Below, one piece after another: positions 1 to 14,460 of a DNA stretch of 64,000 bases; the stretch's first letter is position 1; each line of letters begins with the position of its first letter. Made by a program: the position numbers and the translations under genes. Below the pieces are notes generated by a model, which was not told the origin of the DNA, did not search any database, and saw only the letters and a list, made by a program, of their open reading frames with translations. The stretch covers positions 12,427,769-12,491,768 of the forward strand of contig NC_092572.1 of the NCBI RefSeq assembly GCF_037975245.1, read 5' to 3'. Source of the stretch: Apostichopus japonicus. Its lineage: Eukaryota > Echinodermata > Holothuroidea > Aspidochirotida > Stichopodidae.

Positions 1-741
1 CAGATATTCATCATTTAGTTTGGCTATTTGTTATATTTGAAAGCCACAGATATTCATAATTAGGTTAAATTACTTCTAAGTATGGTAAGCCACAGATATT
101 CATAAGTAAGTTTTACTATTTGTTACTAAGCCACAGATATTCATAAGTAAGTTACACTATTCGTTACTATTGTAAGCCACAGATATTCATAATTAAGTTG
201 AATTACTTTCAAGAATTGGGAGCCACAGATATTCATAATTTAGTTTAACTATTCGTTACTATTTAAGCCGCAGATATTCATAAGTAAGTTTAATTACTTA
301 TAAGTATTGTAAGCCAAAGATAGTCATAAGTAAGTTGAACTATTTGTTAGTGTGGTAAGCCACAGATATTCAGGAATTAGTTTAACCATTCGTTACTATG
401 GTAAGCCACATATATTCATAAGTAAGTTAAACTATTCGTAGGTATTTTAAGCCACAGATATTAATCCTCAAGTTTAACTATTCGGAACATAGTTAGCCAC
501 AGATATTTATAAGTATGTTTACCCTTCGTAGGTATTTTCAGCCACACATATTCAAAATTAAGGTAATCTTCTGGTAAGTAATGTAAGCCAAAGATATTCA
601 TAAGTAAGTTAAACTATTTATTAGTATTGTAAACCACAGATATTCATAATTTAGTTTAACTATTCGTTACTATTGTAAGTCACAGACATTCATAAGTAAG
701 TTAAAACTATATATTAGTATTGCAAGCCACAGATATTTATC
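1..741. repeat. 45-bp satellite, diverged block (left copy)
   Basis: Head-to-tail copies of an AT-rich monomer of about 45 bp, typically opening TAAGCCACAGATATTCATAA and closing with CTATTCGTTACTATT. Monomers here differ more from each other than those after 2,400: several are shortened or carry variant middles (TTAATTACTTCTAAG, TTAATCCTCAAG). The block begins at the window edge, so the array continues leftwards. Almost the same sequence recurs at 11,806-12,541. No gene is seen. Confidence 0.95.
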
Positions 742-1843
742 ATATATTCACCATTTTACCATTTTACCATTTTACCATTTTACCATTTTTCCATTTTACC
801 ATTTTACCTTTTTACCTTTTTACCATTTTACCAGTTTACCATTTTACCATTTTACACATTTTACCATTTTACCATTTTACCATTTTACACATTTTACCAT
901 TTTACCATTTTACCATTTTACCATTTTAATATTTTTCCATTTTACCATTTTACCATTTTACCATTTTACCATTTTACAATTTTACAATTTTACAATTTTA
1001 CCATTTTATCATTTTATCATTTTACCATTTTACCATTTTACCCACTTACAATTTTACCATTTTACCATTTTACCGTTTTACCATTTTACCATTTTACACA
1101 TTTTACCATTTTACCATTTTACCATTTTACACATTTTACCATTTTACCATTTTACCATTTTACCATTTTACCATTTTACAATTTTACAATTTTACCATTT
1201 TACCATGTTACCATTTTATAATTTTACCATTTTACCATTTTACCATTTTACCATTTTACCATTTTACCATTTTACCCACTTACCATTTTACCATTTTATC
1301 ATTTTATCATTTTATCATTTTACCATTTTACCATTTTACCATTTTACCATTTTACCATTTTACCATTTTACACATTTTACCATTTTACCATTTTACCATT
1401 TTACCATTTTACCATTTTACCATTTTACCATTTTACCATTTTACCATTTTACCATTTTACCATTTTACCATTTTACCATTTTACAATTTTAAAATTTTAC
1501 CATTTTACCATTTTATCATTTTACCATTTTACCATTTTAACATTTTACCATTTTACCCACTTACCATTTTACCATCTTACCATTTTACACATTTTACCAT
1601 TTTACCATTTTACCATTTTACCATTTACACATTTTACCATTTTACCATTTTACCATTTTACCATTTTACAATTTTACAATTTTACAATTTTACAATTTTA
1701 CAATTTTACAATTTTACAATTTTACAATTTTACAATTTTACAATTTTACCATTTTACCATTTTACCATTTTACCATTTTACCATTTTACCATTTTACCAT
1801 TTTACCATGTTACCATTTTACCATTTCACCATTTTACCATTGC
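742..1843. repeat. 8-bp satellite array (ACCATTTT)n, copy 1
   Basis: About 1.1 kb of tandem ACCATTTT with point variants ACAATTTT, ATCATTTT and ACACATTTT. The + strand is almost free of G. It starts abruptly after CACAGATATTTATCATATATT and ends with ATTGCACCCTTTGATATAAG, returning to the 45-bp satellite. The same two borders flank the second array at 12,545-14,184. Frames reading ILPFYHFT are three 8-bp units translated, not protein genes. Confidence 0.95.
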
Positions 1844-1849
1844 ACCCTT

Positions 1850-4800
1850 TGATATAAGCCTCAGATAATCATAATTTAGTTTAACTATATTGTAGTTTAA
1901 CTAAAATTTAGTTTAACAATTCGTTACTATTTTAAGCCACAGATATTCATAAGTAAGTTTATCTACTCGTAAGTAATTTAAGCCAAAGATATTCATAAGT
2001 AAGTTAAACTATTCATAAGTAATGTAAGCCACAGAAATACATCAGTGTGTTGAACTATTTGTAAGTATTGTAAGCCACAGATATTCATAAGTCAGTTTAA
2101 CTATTCGATACTAGTGTAAGCCACAGATATTCGTAAGTAAGTTTAATTACTTTCAAGCATTGGAAGCCACAGATATTCATAAGTCAGTTTAATTATTCGT
2201 TGCTATTGTAAGCCACAGATATTTTTAAGTTATTTTAACTATTCGTGGGTAATGTAAGCCACATATATTAATCCTTAAGTTTAACTATTCAGAATATAGT
2301 AAGCCACAGATATTTATAAGTAAGTTTACTATTCCTAGGTATTTTAAGCCACAGATATTCATAAGAAACTTAAACTGTTTGCTAGTGTTGTAAGCCACAG
2401 ATAATCATAATTTAGTTTAACTATTCGTTACTATTTAAGCCAAAGATATTCATAATTAGGTTTAATTACTTCTAAGTATTGTAAGCCACAGTTATTCATA
2501 AGTCAGTGTCACTATTCGTTACTATTTAAGCCACAGATATTCATAAGTCAGTTTCACTATTCGTTACTATTTAAGCCACAGATATTCATAACTAAGTTTC
2601 ACTATTCGTTACTCTTTAAGCCACAGATATTCATAAGTCAGTTTCACTATTCGTTACTCTTTAAGCCACAGTTATTCATAAGTCAGTTTCACTATTCGTT
2701 ACTATTTAAGCCACAGATATTCATAAGTAATTTTCACTATTCGTTACTATTTAAGCCACAGATATTCATAAGTCAGTTTCACTATTCGTTACTCTTTAAG
2801 CCACAGATATTCATAAGTCAGTTTCACTATTCGTTACTATTTAAGCCACAGATATTCATAACTAAGTTTCACTATTCGTTACTATTTAAGCCACATATAT
2901 TCATAAGTCAGTTTCACTATTCGTTACTCTTTAAGCCACAGTTATTCATAAGTCAGTTTAACTATTCGTTACTATTTAAGCCACAGATATTCATAAGTAA
3001 TTTTCACTATTCGTTGGTAATGTAAGCCACATATATTAATCCTTAAGTTTAACTATTCGGAATATAGTAAGCCACAGATATTTATAAGTAAGTTTACTAT
3101 TCCTAGGTATTTTAAGCCACAGATATTCATAAGTCAGTTTAACGATTCGTTACTATTTAAGCCACAGATATTCATAAGTCAGTTTAACTATTCCTTACTA
3201 TTGTAAGTCACAGATATTCATAAGTTATTTTAACTATTCGTGGGTAATGTAAGCCACATATATTAATCCTTAAGTTTAACTATTCAGAATATAGTAAGCC
3301 ACATATATTTATAAGTAAGTTTTTTATTCCTAGGTATTTTAAACCACAGATATTCATAAGTAAGTTTACTATTCCTAGGTATTTTAAGCCAGAGATATTC
3401 ATAAGTAACTTAAACTATTTGCTAGTGTTGTAAGCCACAGATAATCATAATTTAGTTGAACTATTCGTTACTATTTAAGCCACAGATATTCATAAGTCAG
3501 TTTCACTATTCGTTACTATTTAAGCCACAGATATTCATAAGTCAGTTTCACTATTCGTTACTATTTAAGCCACAGATATTCATAAGTCAGTTTCACTATT
3601 CGTTACTATTTAAGCCACAGATATTCATAAGTCAGTTTCACTATTCGTTACTATTTAAGCCACAGATATTCATAAGTCAGTTTCACTATTCGTTACTCTT
3701 TAAGCCACAGATATTCATAAGTTATTTTAACTATTCGTAGGTAATGTAAGCCACATATATTAATCCTTAAGTTTAACTATTCGGAATATAGTAAGCCACA
3801 GATATTCATAAGTAAGTTTACTATTCCTAGGTATTTTAAGCCACAGATATTCATAAGTAACTTAAACTATTTGCTAGTGTTGTAAGCCACAGATAATCAT
3901 AATTTACTTTAACTATTCGTTACTATTTAAGCCACAGATATTCATAAGTAAGTTTAATTACTTCTAAGTATTGTAAGCCACAGATATTCATAAGTAAGTT
4001 TCACTATTCGTTACTATTTAAGCCACAGATATTCATAAGTCAGTTTCACTATTCGTTACTATTGTAAGCCACAGATATTCATAAGTCAGTTTCACTATTC
4101 GTTACTATTTAAGCCACAGATATTCATAAGTCAGTTTCACTATTCGTTACTATTTAAGCCACAGATATTCATAAGTCAGTTTCACTATTCGTTACTATTT
4201 AAGCCACAGATATTCATAAGTCAATTTCACTATTCGTTACTATTTAAGCCACAGATATTCATAAGTCAGTTTCACTATTCGTTACTATTTAAGCCACAGA
4301 TATTCATAAGTCAGTTTCACTATTCGTTAAACTTTAAGCCACAGTTATTCATAAGTCAGTTTCACTCTTCGTTACTATTTAAGCCACAGATATTCATAAG
4401 TAAGTTTCACTATTCGTTACTATTTAAGCCACAGATATTCATAAGTCAGTTTCACTATTCGTTACTATTTAAGCCACAGATATTCATAAGTCAGTTTCAC
4501 TATTCGTTACTATTTAAGCCACAGATATTCATAAGTCAGTTTCACTATTCTTTACTATTTAAGCCACAGATATTCATAAGTCAGTTTCACTATTCGTTAC
4601 TCTTTAAGCCACAGTTATTCATAAGTCAGTTTCACTATTCGTTACTATTTAAGCCACAGATATTCATAAGTCAGTTTCACTATTCGTTACTATTTAAGCT
4701 ACAGATATTCATAAGTCAGTTTCACTATTCGTTACTATTTAAGCCACAGATATTCATAAGTCAGTTTCACTATTCGTTACTATTTAAGCCACAGATATTC

Positions 4801-7800
4801 ATAACTAAGTTTCACTATTCTTTTTCTATTTAAGCCACAGATATTCATAAGTCAGTTTCACTATTCGTTACTCTTTAAGCCACAGTTATTCATAAGTCAG
4901 TTTCACTATTCGTTACTATTTAAGCCACAGATATTCATAAGTCAGTTTCACTATTCGTTACTATTTAAGCTACAGATATTCATAAGTCAGTTTCACTATT
5001 CGTTACTATTTAAGCCACAGATATTCATAAGTAAGTTTAACTATTAGTTACTATTGTAAGCCACAGATATTCATAAGTCAGTTTCACTATTCGTTACTAT
5101 TTAAGCCACAGATATTCATAACTAAGTTTCACTATTCGTTACTATTTAAGCCACAGATATTCATAAGTTATTTTAACTATTCGTAGGTAATGTAAGCCAC
5201 ATATATTAATCCTTAAGTTTAACTATTCGGAATATAGTAAGCCACAGATATTCATAAGTAAGTTTGCTATTCCTAGGTATTTTAAGCCACAGATATTCAT
5301 AAGTAACTTAAACTATTTGCTAGTGTTGTAAGCCACAGATAATCATAAGTCAGTTTCACTATTCGTTACTATTTAAGCCACAGATATTCATAAGTAAGTT
5401 TCACTATTCGTTACTATTTAAGCCACAGATATTCATAATTAGGTTTAATTACTTCTAAGTATTGTAAGCCACAGATATTCATAAGTAAGTTTCACTATTC
5501 GTTACTATTTAAGCCACAGATATTCATAAGTCAGTTTCACTATTCGTTACTATTGTAAGCCACAGATATTCATAAGTCAGTTTAACTATTCGTTACTATT
5601 TAAGCCACAGATATTAATAAGTCAGTTTAACTATTCGTTACTATTTAAGCCACAGATATTCATAAGTAACTTTCACTATTCGTTACTATTTAAGCCACAG
5701 ATATTCATAAGTCAGTTTCACTATTCGTTACTATTTAAGCCACAGATATTCATAAGTCAGTTTCACTATTCGTTACTATTTAAGCCACAGATATTCATAA
5801 GTCAGTTTCACTATTCGTTACTATTTAAGCCACAGATATTCATAAGTCAGTTTCACTATTCGTTACTATTTAAGCCACAGATATTCATAACTAAGTTTCA
5901 CTATTCGTTACTATTTAAGCCACAGATATTCATAAGTCAGTTTCACTATTCGTTACTCTTTAAGCCACAGATATTCATAAGTTATTTTAACTATTCGTGG
6001 GTAATGTAAGCCACATATATTAATCCTTAAGTTTAACTATTCGGAATATAGTAAGCCACAGATATTCATAAGTAAGTTTACTATTCCTAGGTATTTTAAG
6101 CCACAGATATTCATAAGTCAGTTTAACGATTCGTTACTATTTAAGCCACAGATATTCATAAGTCAGTTTAACTATTCCTTACTATTGTAAGCCACAGATA
6201 TTCATAAGTTATTTTAACTATTCGTGGGTAATGTAAGCCACATATATTAATCCTTAAGTTTAACTATTCAGAATATAGTAAGCCACATATACTTATAAGT
6301 AAGTTTTTTATTCTTAGGTATTTTAAACCACAGATATTCATAAGTAAGTTTACTATTCCTAGGTATTTTAAGCCAGAGATATTCATAAGTAACTTAAACT
6401 ATTTGCTAGTGTTGTAAGCCACAGATAATCATAATTTAGTTGAACTATTCGTTACTATTTAAGCCACAGATATTCATAAGTCAGTTTCACTATTCGTTAC
6501 TATTTAAGCCACAGATATTCATAAGTCAGTTTCACTATTCGTTACTATTTAAGCCACAGATATTCATAAGTCAGTTTCACTATTCGTTACTATTTAAGCC
6601 ACAGATATTCATAAGTCAGTTTCACTATTCGTTACTCTTTAAGCCACAGATATTCATAAGTCAGTTTCACTATTCGTTACTATTTAAGCCACAGATATTC
6701 ATAAGTCAGTTTCACTATTCGTTACTCTTTAAGCCACAGATATTCATAAGTTATTTTAACTATTCGTAGGTAATGTAAGCCACATATATTAATCCTTAAG
6801 TTTAACTATTCGGAATATAGTAAGCCACAGATATTCATAAGTAAGTTTACTATTCCTAGGTATTTTAAGCCACAGATATTCATAAGTAACTTAAACTATT
6901 TGCTAGTGTTGTAAGCCACATATAATCATAATTTACTTTAACTATTCGTTACTATTTAAGCCACAGATATTCATAAGTAAGTTTAATTACTTCTAAGTAT
7001 TGTAAGCCACAGATATTCATAAGTAAGTTTCACTATTCGTTACTATTTAAGCCACAGATATTCATAAGTCAGTTTCACTATTCGTTACTATTTAAGCCAC
7101 AGATATTCATAAGTCAGTTTCACTATTCGTTACTCTTTAAGCCACAGATATTCATAAGTTATTTTAACTATTCGTGGGTAATGTAAGCCACATATATTAA
7201 TCCTTAAGTTTACCTATTCGGAATATAGTAAGCCACAGATATTCATAAGTAAGTTTACTATTCCTAGGTATTTTAAGCCAGAGATATTCATAAGTAACTT
7301 AAACTATTTGCTAGTGTTGTAAGCCACAGATAATCATAATTTACTTTAACTATTCGTTACTATTTAAGCCACAGATAGTCATAAGTAAGTTTTACTATTC
7401 GTTACTATTTAAGCCACAGATATTCATAATTAGGTTTAATTACTTCTAAGTATTGTAAGCAACAGATATTCATAAGTAATTTTCACTATTCGTTACTATT
7501 TAAGCCACAGATATTCATAAGTCAGTTTCACTATTCGTTACTATTTAAGCCACAGATATTCATAAGTCAGTTTAACTATTCGTTACTATTGTAAGCCACA
7601 GATATTCATAAGTTATTTTAACTATTCGTGGGTAATGTAAGCCACATATATTAATCCTTAAGTTTAACTATTCGGAATATAGTAAGCCACAGATATTTAT
7701 AAGTAAGTTTACTATTCCTAGGTATTTTAAGCCACAGATATTCATAAGTCAGTTTAACGATTCGTTACTATTTAAGCCACAGATATTCATAAGTCAGTTT

Positions 7801-10800
7801 AACTATTCCTTACTATTGTAAGCCACAGATATTCATAAGTTATTTTAACTATTCGTGGGTAATGTAAGCCACATATATTAATCCTTAAGTTTAACTATTC
7901 AGAATATAGTAAGCCACATATATTTATAAGTAAGTTTTTTATTCTTAGGTATTTTAAACCACAGATATTCATAAGTAAGTTTACTATTCCTAGGTATTTT
8001 AAGCCAGAGATATTCATAAGTAACTTAAACTATTTGCTAGTGTTGTAAGCCACAGATAATAATAATTTAGTTGAACTATTCGTTACTATTTAAGCCACAG
8101 ATATTCATAAGTCAGTTTCACTATTCGTTACTATTTAAGCCACAGATATTCATAAGTCAGTTTCACTATTCGTTACTATTTAAGCCACAGATATTCATAA
8201 GTCAGTTTCACTATTCGTTACTATTGTAAGCCACAGATATTCATAACTAAGTTTCACTATTCGTTACTCTTTAAGCCACAGATATTCATAAGTCAGTTTA
8301 ACTATTCGTTACTATTTAAGCCACAGATATTCATGAGTCAGTTTCACTATTCGTTACTATTTAAGCCACAGATATTCATAAGTCAGTTTCACCATTCGTT
8401 ACTATTTAAGCCACAGATATTCATAAGTCAATTTCACTATTCGTTACTATTTAAGCCACAGATATTCATAAGTCAGTTTCACTATTCGTTACTATTTAAG
8501 CCACAGATATTCATAACTAAGTTTCACTATTCGTTACTATTTAAGCCACAGTTATTCATAAGTCAGTTTCACTCTTCGTTACTATTTAAGCCACAGATAT
8601 TCATAAGTAAGTTTCACTATTCGTTACTATTTAAGCCACAGATATTCATAAGTCAGTTTCACTATTCGTTACTATTTAAGCCACAGATATTCATAAGTCA
8701 GTTTCACTATTCGTTACTATTTAAGCCACAGATATTCAAAACTAAGTTTCACTATTCTTTACTATTTAAGCCACAGATATTCATAAGTCAGTTTCACTAT
8801 TCGTTACTCTTTAAGCCACAGTTATTCATAAGTCAGTTTCACTATTCGTTACTATTTAAGCCACAGATATTCATAAGTCAGTTTCACTATTCGTTACTAT
8901 TTAAGCTACAGATATTCATAAGTCAGTTTCACTATTCGTTACTATTTAAGCCACAGATATTCATAAGTAAGTTTAACTATTAGTTACTATTGTAAGCCAC
9001 AGATATTCATAAGTCAGTTTCACTATTCGTTACTATTTAAGCCACAGATATTCATAACTAAGTTTCACTATTCGTTACTATTTAAGCCACAGATATTCAT
9101 AAGTTATTTTAGCTATTCGTAGGTAATGTAAGCCACATATATTAATCCTTAAGTTTAACTATTCGGAATATAGTAAGCCACAGATATTCATAAGTAAGTT
9201 TGCTATTCCTAGGTATTTTAAGCCACAGATATTCATAAGTAACTTAAACTATTTGCTAGTGTTGTAAGCCACAGATAATCATAATTTACTTTAACTATTC
9301 GTTACTATTTAAGCCACAGATATTCATAAGTAAGTTTAACTATTCGTTACTATTTAAGCCACAGATATTCATAATTAGGTTTAATTACTTCTAAGTATTG
9401 TAAGCCACAGATATTCATAAGTCAGTTTCACTATTCGTTACTATTTAAGCCACAGATATTCATAAGTCAGTTTCACTATTCGTTACTATTGTAAGCCACA
9501 GATATTCATAACTAAGTTTAACTATTCGTTACTATTTAAGCCACAGATATTCATAAGTCAGTTTAACTATTCGTTACTATTTAAGCCACAGATATTCATA
9601 AGTAACTTTCACTATTCGTTACTATTTAAGCCACAGATATTCATAAGTCAGTTTCACTATTCGTTACTATTTAAGCCACAGATATTCATAAGTCAGTTTC
9701 ACTATTCGTTACTATTTAAGCCACAGATATTCATAGGTCAGTTTCACAATTCGTTACTATTTAAGCCACAGTTATTCATAACTAAGTTTCACTATTCGTT
9801 ACTATTTAAGCCACAGATATTCATAAGTCAGTTTCACTATTCGTTACTCTTTAAGCCACAGATATTCATAAGTTATTTTAACTATTCGTGGGTAATGTAA
9901 GCCACATATATTAATCCTTAAGTTTAACTATTCGGAATATAGTAAGCCACAGATATTCATAAGTAAGTTTACTATTCCTAGGTATTTTAAGCCACAGATA
10001 TTCATAAGTAACTTAAACTATTTGCTAGTGTTGTAAGCCACATATAATCATAATTTACTTTAACTATTCTTTACTATTTAAGCCACAGATATTCATAAGT
10101 AAGTTTAATTACTTCTAAGTATTGTAAGCCACAGATATTCATAAGTAAGTTTCACTATTCGTTACTATTTAAGCCACAGATATTCATAAGTCAGTTTCAC
10201 TATTCGTTACTATTGTAAGCCACAGATATTCATAAGTCAGTTTCACTATTCGTTACTATTTAAGCCACAGATATTCATAAGTCAGTTTAACTATTCGTTA
10301 CTATATAAGCCACAGATATTCATAAGTAACTTTCACTATTCGTTACTATTTAAGCCACAGATATTCATAAGTCAGTTTCACTATTCGTTACTATTTAAGC
10401 CACAGATATTCATAAGTCAGTTTCACTATTCGTTACTATTTAAGCCACAGATATTCATAAGTCAGTTTCACTATTCGTTACTATTTAAGCCACAGATATT
10501 TATAAGTCAGTTTCACTATTCGTTACTCTTTAAGCCACAGTTATTCATAAGTCAGTTTCACTATTCGTTACTATTTAAGCCACAGATATTCATAAGTCAG
10601 TTTCACTATTCGTTACTATTTAAGCCACAGATATTCATAAGTCAGTTTCACTATTCGTTACTATTTAAGCCACAGATATTCATAAGTCAGTTTCACTATT
10701 CGTTACTATTGTAAGCCACAGATATTCATAAGTCAGTTTCACTATTCGTTACTCTTTAAGCCACAGATATTCATAAGTCAGTTTAACTATTCGTTACTAT

Positions 10801-12541
10801 TTAAGCCACAGATATTCATAAGTCAGTTTCACTATTCGTTACTATTTAAGCCACAGATATTCATAAGTCAGTTTCACTATTCGTTACTATTTAAGCCACA
10901 GATATTCATAAGTCAATTTCACTATTCGTTACTATTTAAGCCACAGATATTCATAACTAAGTTTCACTATTCGTTACTATTTAAGCCACAGATATTCATA
11001 ACTAAGTTTCACTATTCGTTACTATTTAAGCCACAGATATTCATAAGTCAGTTTCACTATTCGTTACTATTTAAGCCACAGATATTCATAACTAAGTTTC
11101 ACTATTCTTTACTATTTAAGCCACAGATATTCATAAGTCAGTTTCACTATTCGTTACTCTTTAAGCCACAGTTATTCATAAGTCAGTTTCACTATTCGTT
11201 ACTATTTAAGCCACAGATATTCATAAGTCAGTTTCACTATTCGTTACTATTTAAGCTACAGATATTCATAAGTCAGTTTCACTATTCGTTACTATTTAAG
11301 CCACAGATATTCATAAGTAAGTTTAACTATTAGTTACTATTGTAAGCCACAGATATTCATAAGTCAGTTTCACTATTCGTTACTATTTAAGCCACAGATA
11401 TTCATAACTAAGTTTCACTATTCGTTACTATTTAAGCCACAGATATTCATAAGTTATTTTAACTATTCGTGGGTAATGTAAACCACATATATTAATCCTT
11501 AAGTTTAACTATTCGGAATAGAGTAAGCCACAGATATTAATAAGTAAGTTTACTATTCCTAGGTATTTTAAGCCACAGATATTCAGAAGTAACTTAAACT
11601 ATTTGCAAGTGTTGTAAGCCACAGATAATCATAATTTAGTTTAACTATTCGTTACTATTTAAGCCACAGATATTCATAAGTAAGTTTCACTATTCGTTAC
11701 TATTTAAGCCACAGATATTCATAATTAGGTTTAATTACTTCTAAGTATTGTTAGTCACAGATGTTCATAAGTTAGTTGAACTATTTGTTAGTGTTGTAAG
11801 CCACAGATATTCATAATTTAGTTTGGCTATTTGTTATATTTGAAAGCCACAGATATTCATAATTAGGTTAAATTACTTCTAAGTATGGTAAGCCACAGAT
11901 ATTCATAAGTAAGTTTTACTATTTGTTACTAAGCCACAGATATTCATAAGTAAGTTACACTATTCGTTACTATTGTAAGCCACAGATATTCATAATTAAG
12001 CTGAACTACTTTCAAGAATTGGAAGCCACAGATATTCATAATTTAGTTTAACTATTCGTTACTATTTAAGCCACAGATATTCATAAGTAAGTTTAATTAC
12101 TTATAAGTATTGTAAGCCAAAGATAGTCATAAGTAAGTTGAACTATTTGTTAGTGTGGTAAGCCACAGATATTCAGGAATTAGTTTAACTATTCGTTACT
12201 ATGGTAAGCCACATATATTCATAAGTAAGTTAAACTATTCGTAGGTATTTTAAGCCACAGATATTAATCCTCAAGTTTAACTATTCGGAACATAGTTAGC
12301 CACAGATATTTATAAGTATGTTTACCCTTAGTAGGTATTTTCAGCCACACATATTCAAAATTAAGTTAATCTACTCGTAAGTAATGTAAGCCAAAGATAT
12401 TCATAAGTAAGTTAAACTATTTATTAGTATTGTAAACAACAGATATTCATAATTTAGTTTAACTATTCGTTACTATTGTAAGTCACAGATATTCATAAGT
12501 AAGTTAAAACTATATATTAGTATTGCAAGCCACAGATATTT
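1850..12541. repeat. 45-bp satellite, main array
   Basis: Roughly 10.7 kb of the 45-bp monomer. From about 2,400 most monomers are nearly identical, with a centre of GTCAGTTTCAC or GTAAGTTTCAC. They are punctuated by a recurrent set of variants: a GTTATTTTAAC monomer, one with ATATATTAATCCTTAAG, one with ACTATTCCTAGGTATTTTAAG, and one with AACTTAAACTATTTGCTAGTG. This set recurs many times (for example near 3,020, 3,750, 5,190, 6,010, 6,770, 7,180, 7,640, 9,120, 9,890, 11,480), giving a higher-order structure. Because 45 is divisible by 3, a frame reading FKPQIFISQFHYSLL stays open for long runs; this is an artefact. Confidence 0.95.
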
Positions 12542-14460
12542 ATCATATATTCACCATTTTACCATTTTACCATTTTACCTTTTTACCATTTTACCATTTT
12601 ACCATTTTACCATTTTACCATTTTACCATTTTACCATTTTACCATTTTACCATTTTACCATTTTACCCATTTTACCATTTTACCATTTTACCATTTTACC
12701 CATTTTACCCATTTTACCCATTTTACCATTTTACCATTTTACCATTTTACCATTTTACCCATTTTACCCATTTTACCCATTTTACCATTTTACCATTTTA
12801 CCCATTTTACCCATTTTACCATTTTACCATTTTACCATTTTACAATTTTACCATTTTATCATTTTATCATTTTATCATTTTATCATTTTACCATTTTACC
12901 ATTTTACCATTTTATCATTTTACCATTTTACAATTTTACAATTTTACTATTTTACCATTTTATCATTTTATCATTTTACCATTTTACCATTTTACCCACT
13001 TACCATTTTACCATTTTACCTTTTTACCTTTTTACCATTTTACCATTTTACCATTTACCATTTTACCATTTTACCATTTTACCATTTTACCATTTTACCA
13101 TTTTACTATTTTTCCAATTTACCATTTTACAATTTTACCATTTTACCATTTTACAATTTTACCATTTTACCATTTTACAATTTTACAATTTTACCATTTT
13201 ACCATTTTACCATTTTATCATTTTATCATTTTACCATTTTACCCACTTACCATTTTACCATTTTACCGTTTTACCATTTTACCATTTTACACATTTTACC
13301 ATTTTACCATTTTACCGTTTTACCATTTTACACATTTTACCATTTTACCATTTTACCATTTTATCATTTTACCATTTTACCATTTTACCATTTTTTCATT
13401 TTATCATTTTACCATTTTACCATTTTACCATTTTACAATTTTACCATTTTACCATTTTATCATTTTATCATTTTACCATTTTACCATTTTACCCACTTAC
13501 CATTTTACCATTTTACACATTTTACCATTTTACCATTTTACCATTTTACCATTTTACCATTTTACACATTTTACCATTTTACCATTTTACCATTTTACAC
13601 ATTTTACCATTTTACCATTTTACCATTTTACCATTTTACAATTTTACAATTTTACCATTTTACCATTTTACCATTTTATTATTTTATTATTTTATCATTT
13701 TATCATTTTATCATTTTACCATTTTACCATTTTACCATTTTACCATTTTACCATTTTACCATTTTACCATTTTACCATTTTACCATTTTACCATTTTACC
13801 ATTTTAGCATTTTATCATTTTACCATTTCACCATTTTACCATTTTACACATTTTACCATTTTACCATTTTACCATTTTACCATTTTACCATTTTACCATC
13901 TTACCATTTTACCCATTTTACCCACTTACTATTTTACCATTTTACCATTTTACCATTTTACACATTTTACCATTTTACCATTTTACCATTTTACACATTT
14001 TACCATTTTACCATTTTACCATTTTACACATTTTACCATTTTACCATTTTACAATTTTACCATTTACCATTTTACCATTTTACCATTTTACCATTTTACC
14101 ATTTTACCATTTTACCATTTTACCATTTTACCATTTTACCATTTTAGCATTTTATCATTTTACCATTTCACCATTTTACCATTGCACCCTTTGATATAAG
14201 CCTCAGATAATCATAATTTAGTTTAACTATATTGTAGTTTAACTAAAATTTAGTTTAACAATTCGTTACTATTTTAAGCCAAAGATATTCATAAGTAAGT
14301 TTATCTACTCGTAAGTAATTTAAGCCAAAGATATTCATAAGTAAGTTAAACTATTCATAAGTAATGTAAGCCACAGAAATACATCAGTGTGTTGAACTAT
14401 TTGTAAGTATTGTAAGCCACAGATATTCATAAGTCAGTTTAACTATTCGATACTAGTGTA
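11806..14460. repeat. Second copy of the block at 1-2,110 (large higher-order duplication)
   Basis: From 11,806 the sequence follows position 1 onwards almost base for base: TTTGGCTATTTGTTATATTT, then the same order of variant monomers, the same entry into the 8-bp array, the same exit, and the same following monomers (for example ACATCAGTGTGTTGAAC). Differences are scattered substitutions, a longer 8-bp array here (about 1.64 kb against 1.1 kb), and loss of about two monomers after 14,455. Offset of the left border is about 11.8 kb. This supports recent duplication of a composite unit rather than independent growth. Confidence 0.85.
12545..14184. repeat. 8-bp satellite array (ACCATTTT)n, copy 2
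   Basis: About 1.64 kb of tandem ACCATTTT with the same variants and borders as copy 1. It also contains ACCC-ATTTT units (TTTACCCATTTTACCC near 12,664-12,810) that are rare in copy 1, so it has expanded or been reshaped since duplication. It can be read as one open frame of over 500 codons, a consequence of 24-bp periodicity; the composition (P, F, Y, H, T, I, L only) rules out an ordinary gene. Confidence 0.95.

Noticed and set aside
8333-8983. Frames of FKPQIFISQFHYSLL repeats throughout 3,400-19,300
   Set aside because: The 45-bp satellite is a multiple of 3 and lacks stops in one frame. The same frame is broken wherever variant monomers occur.
12523-14199. Open frame of over 500 codons (PFYHFTIL repeats), and shorter ones at 720-929 and 1,205-1,492
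   Set aside because: Translation of the 8-bp satellite: three units are 24 nt, so the frame stays open. Only a handful of residues occur and there is no signal of selection or start context.
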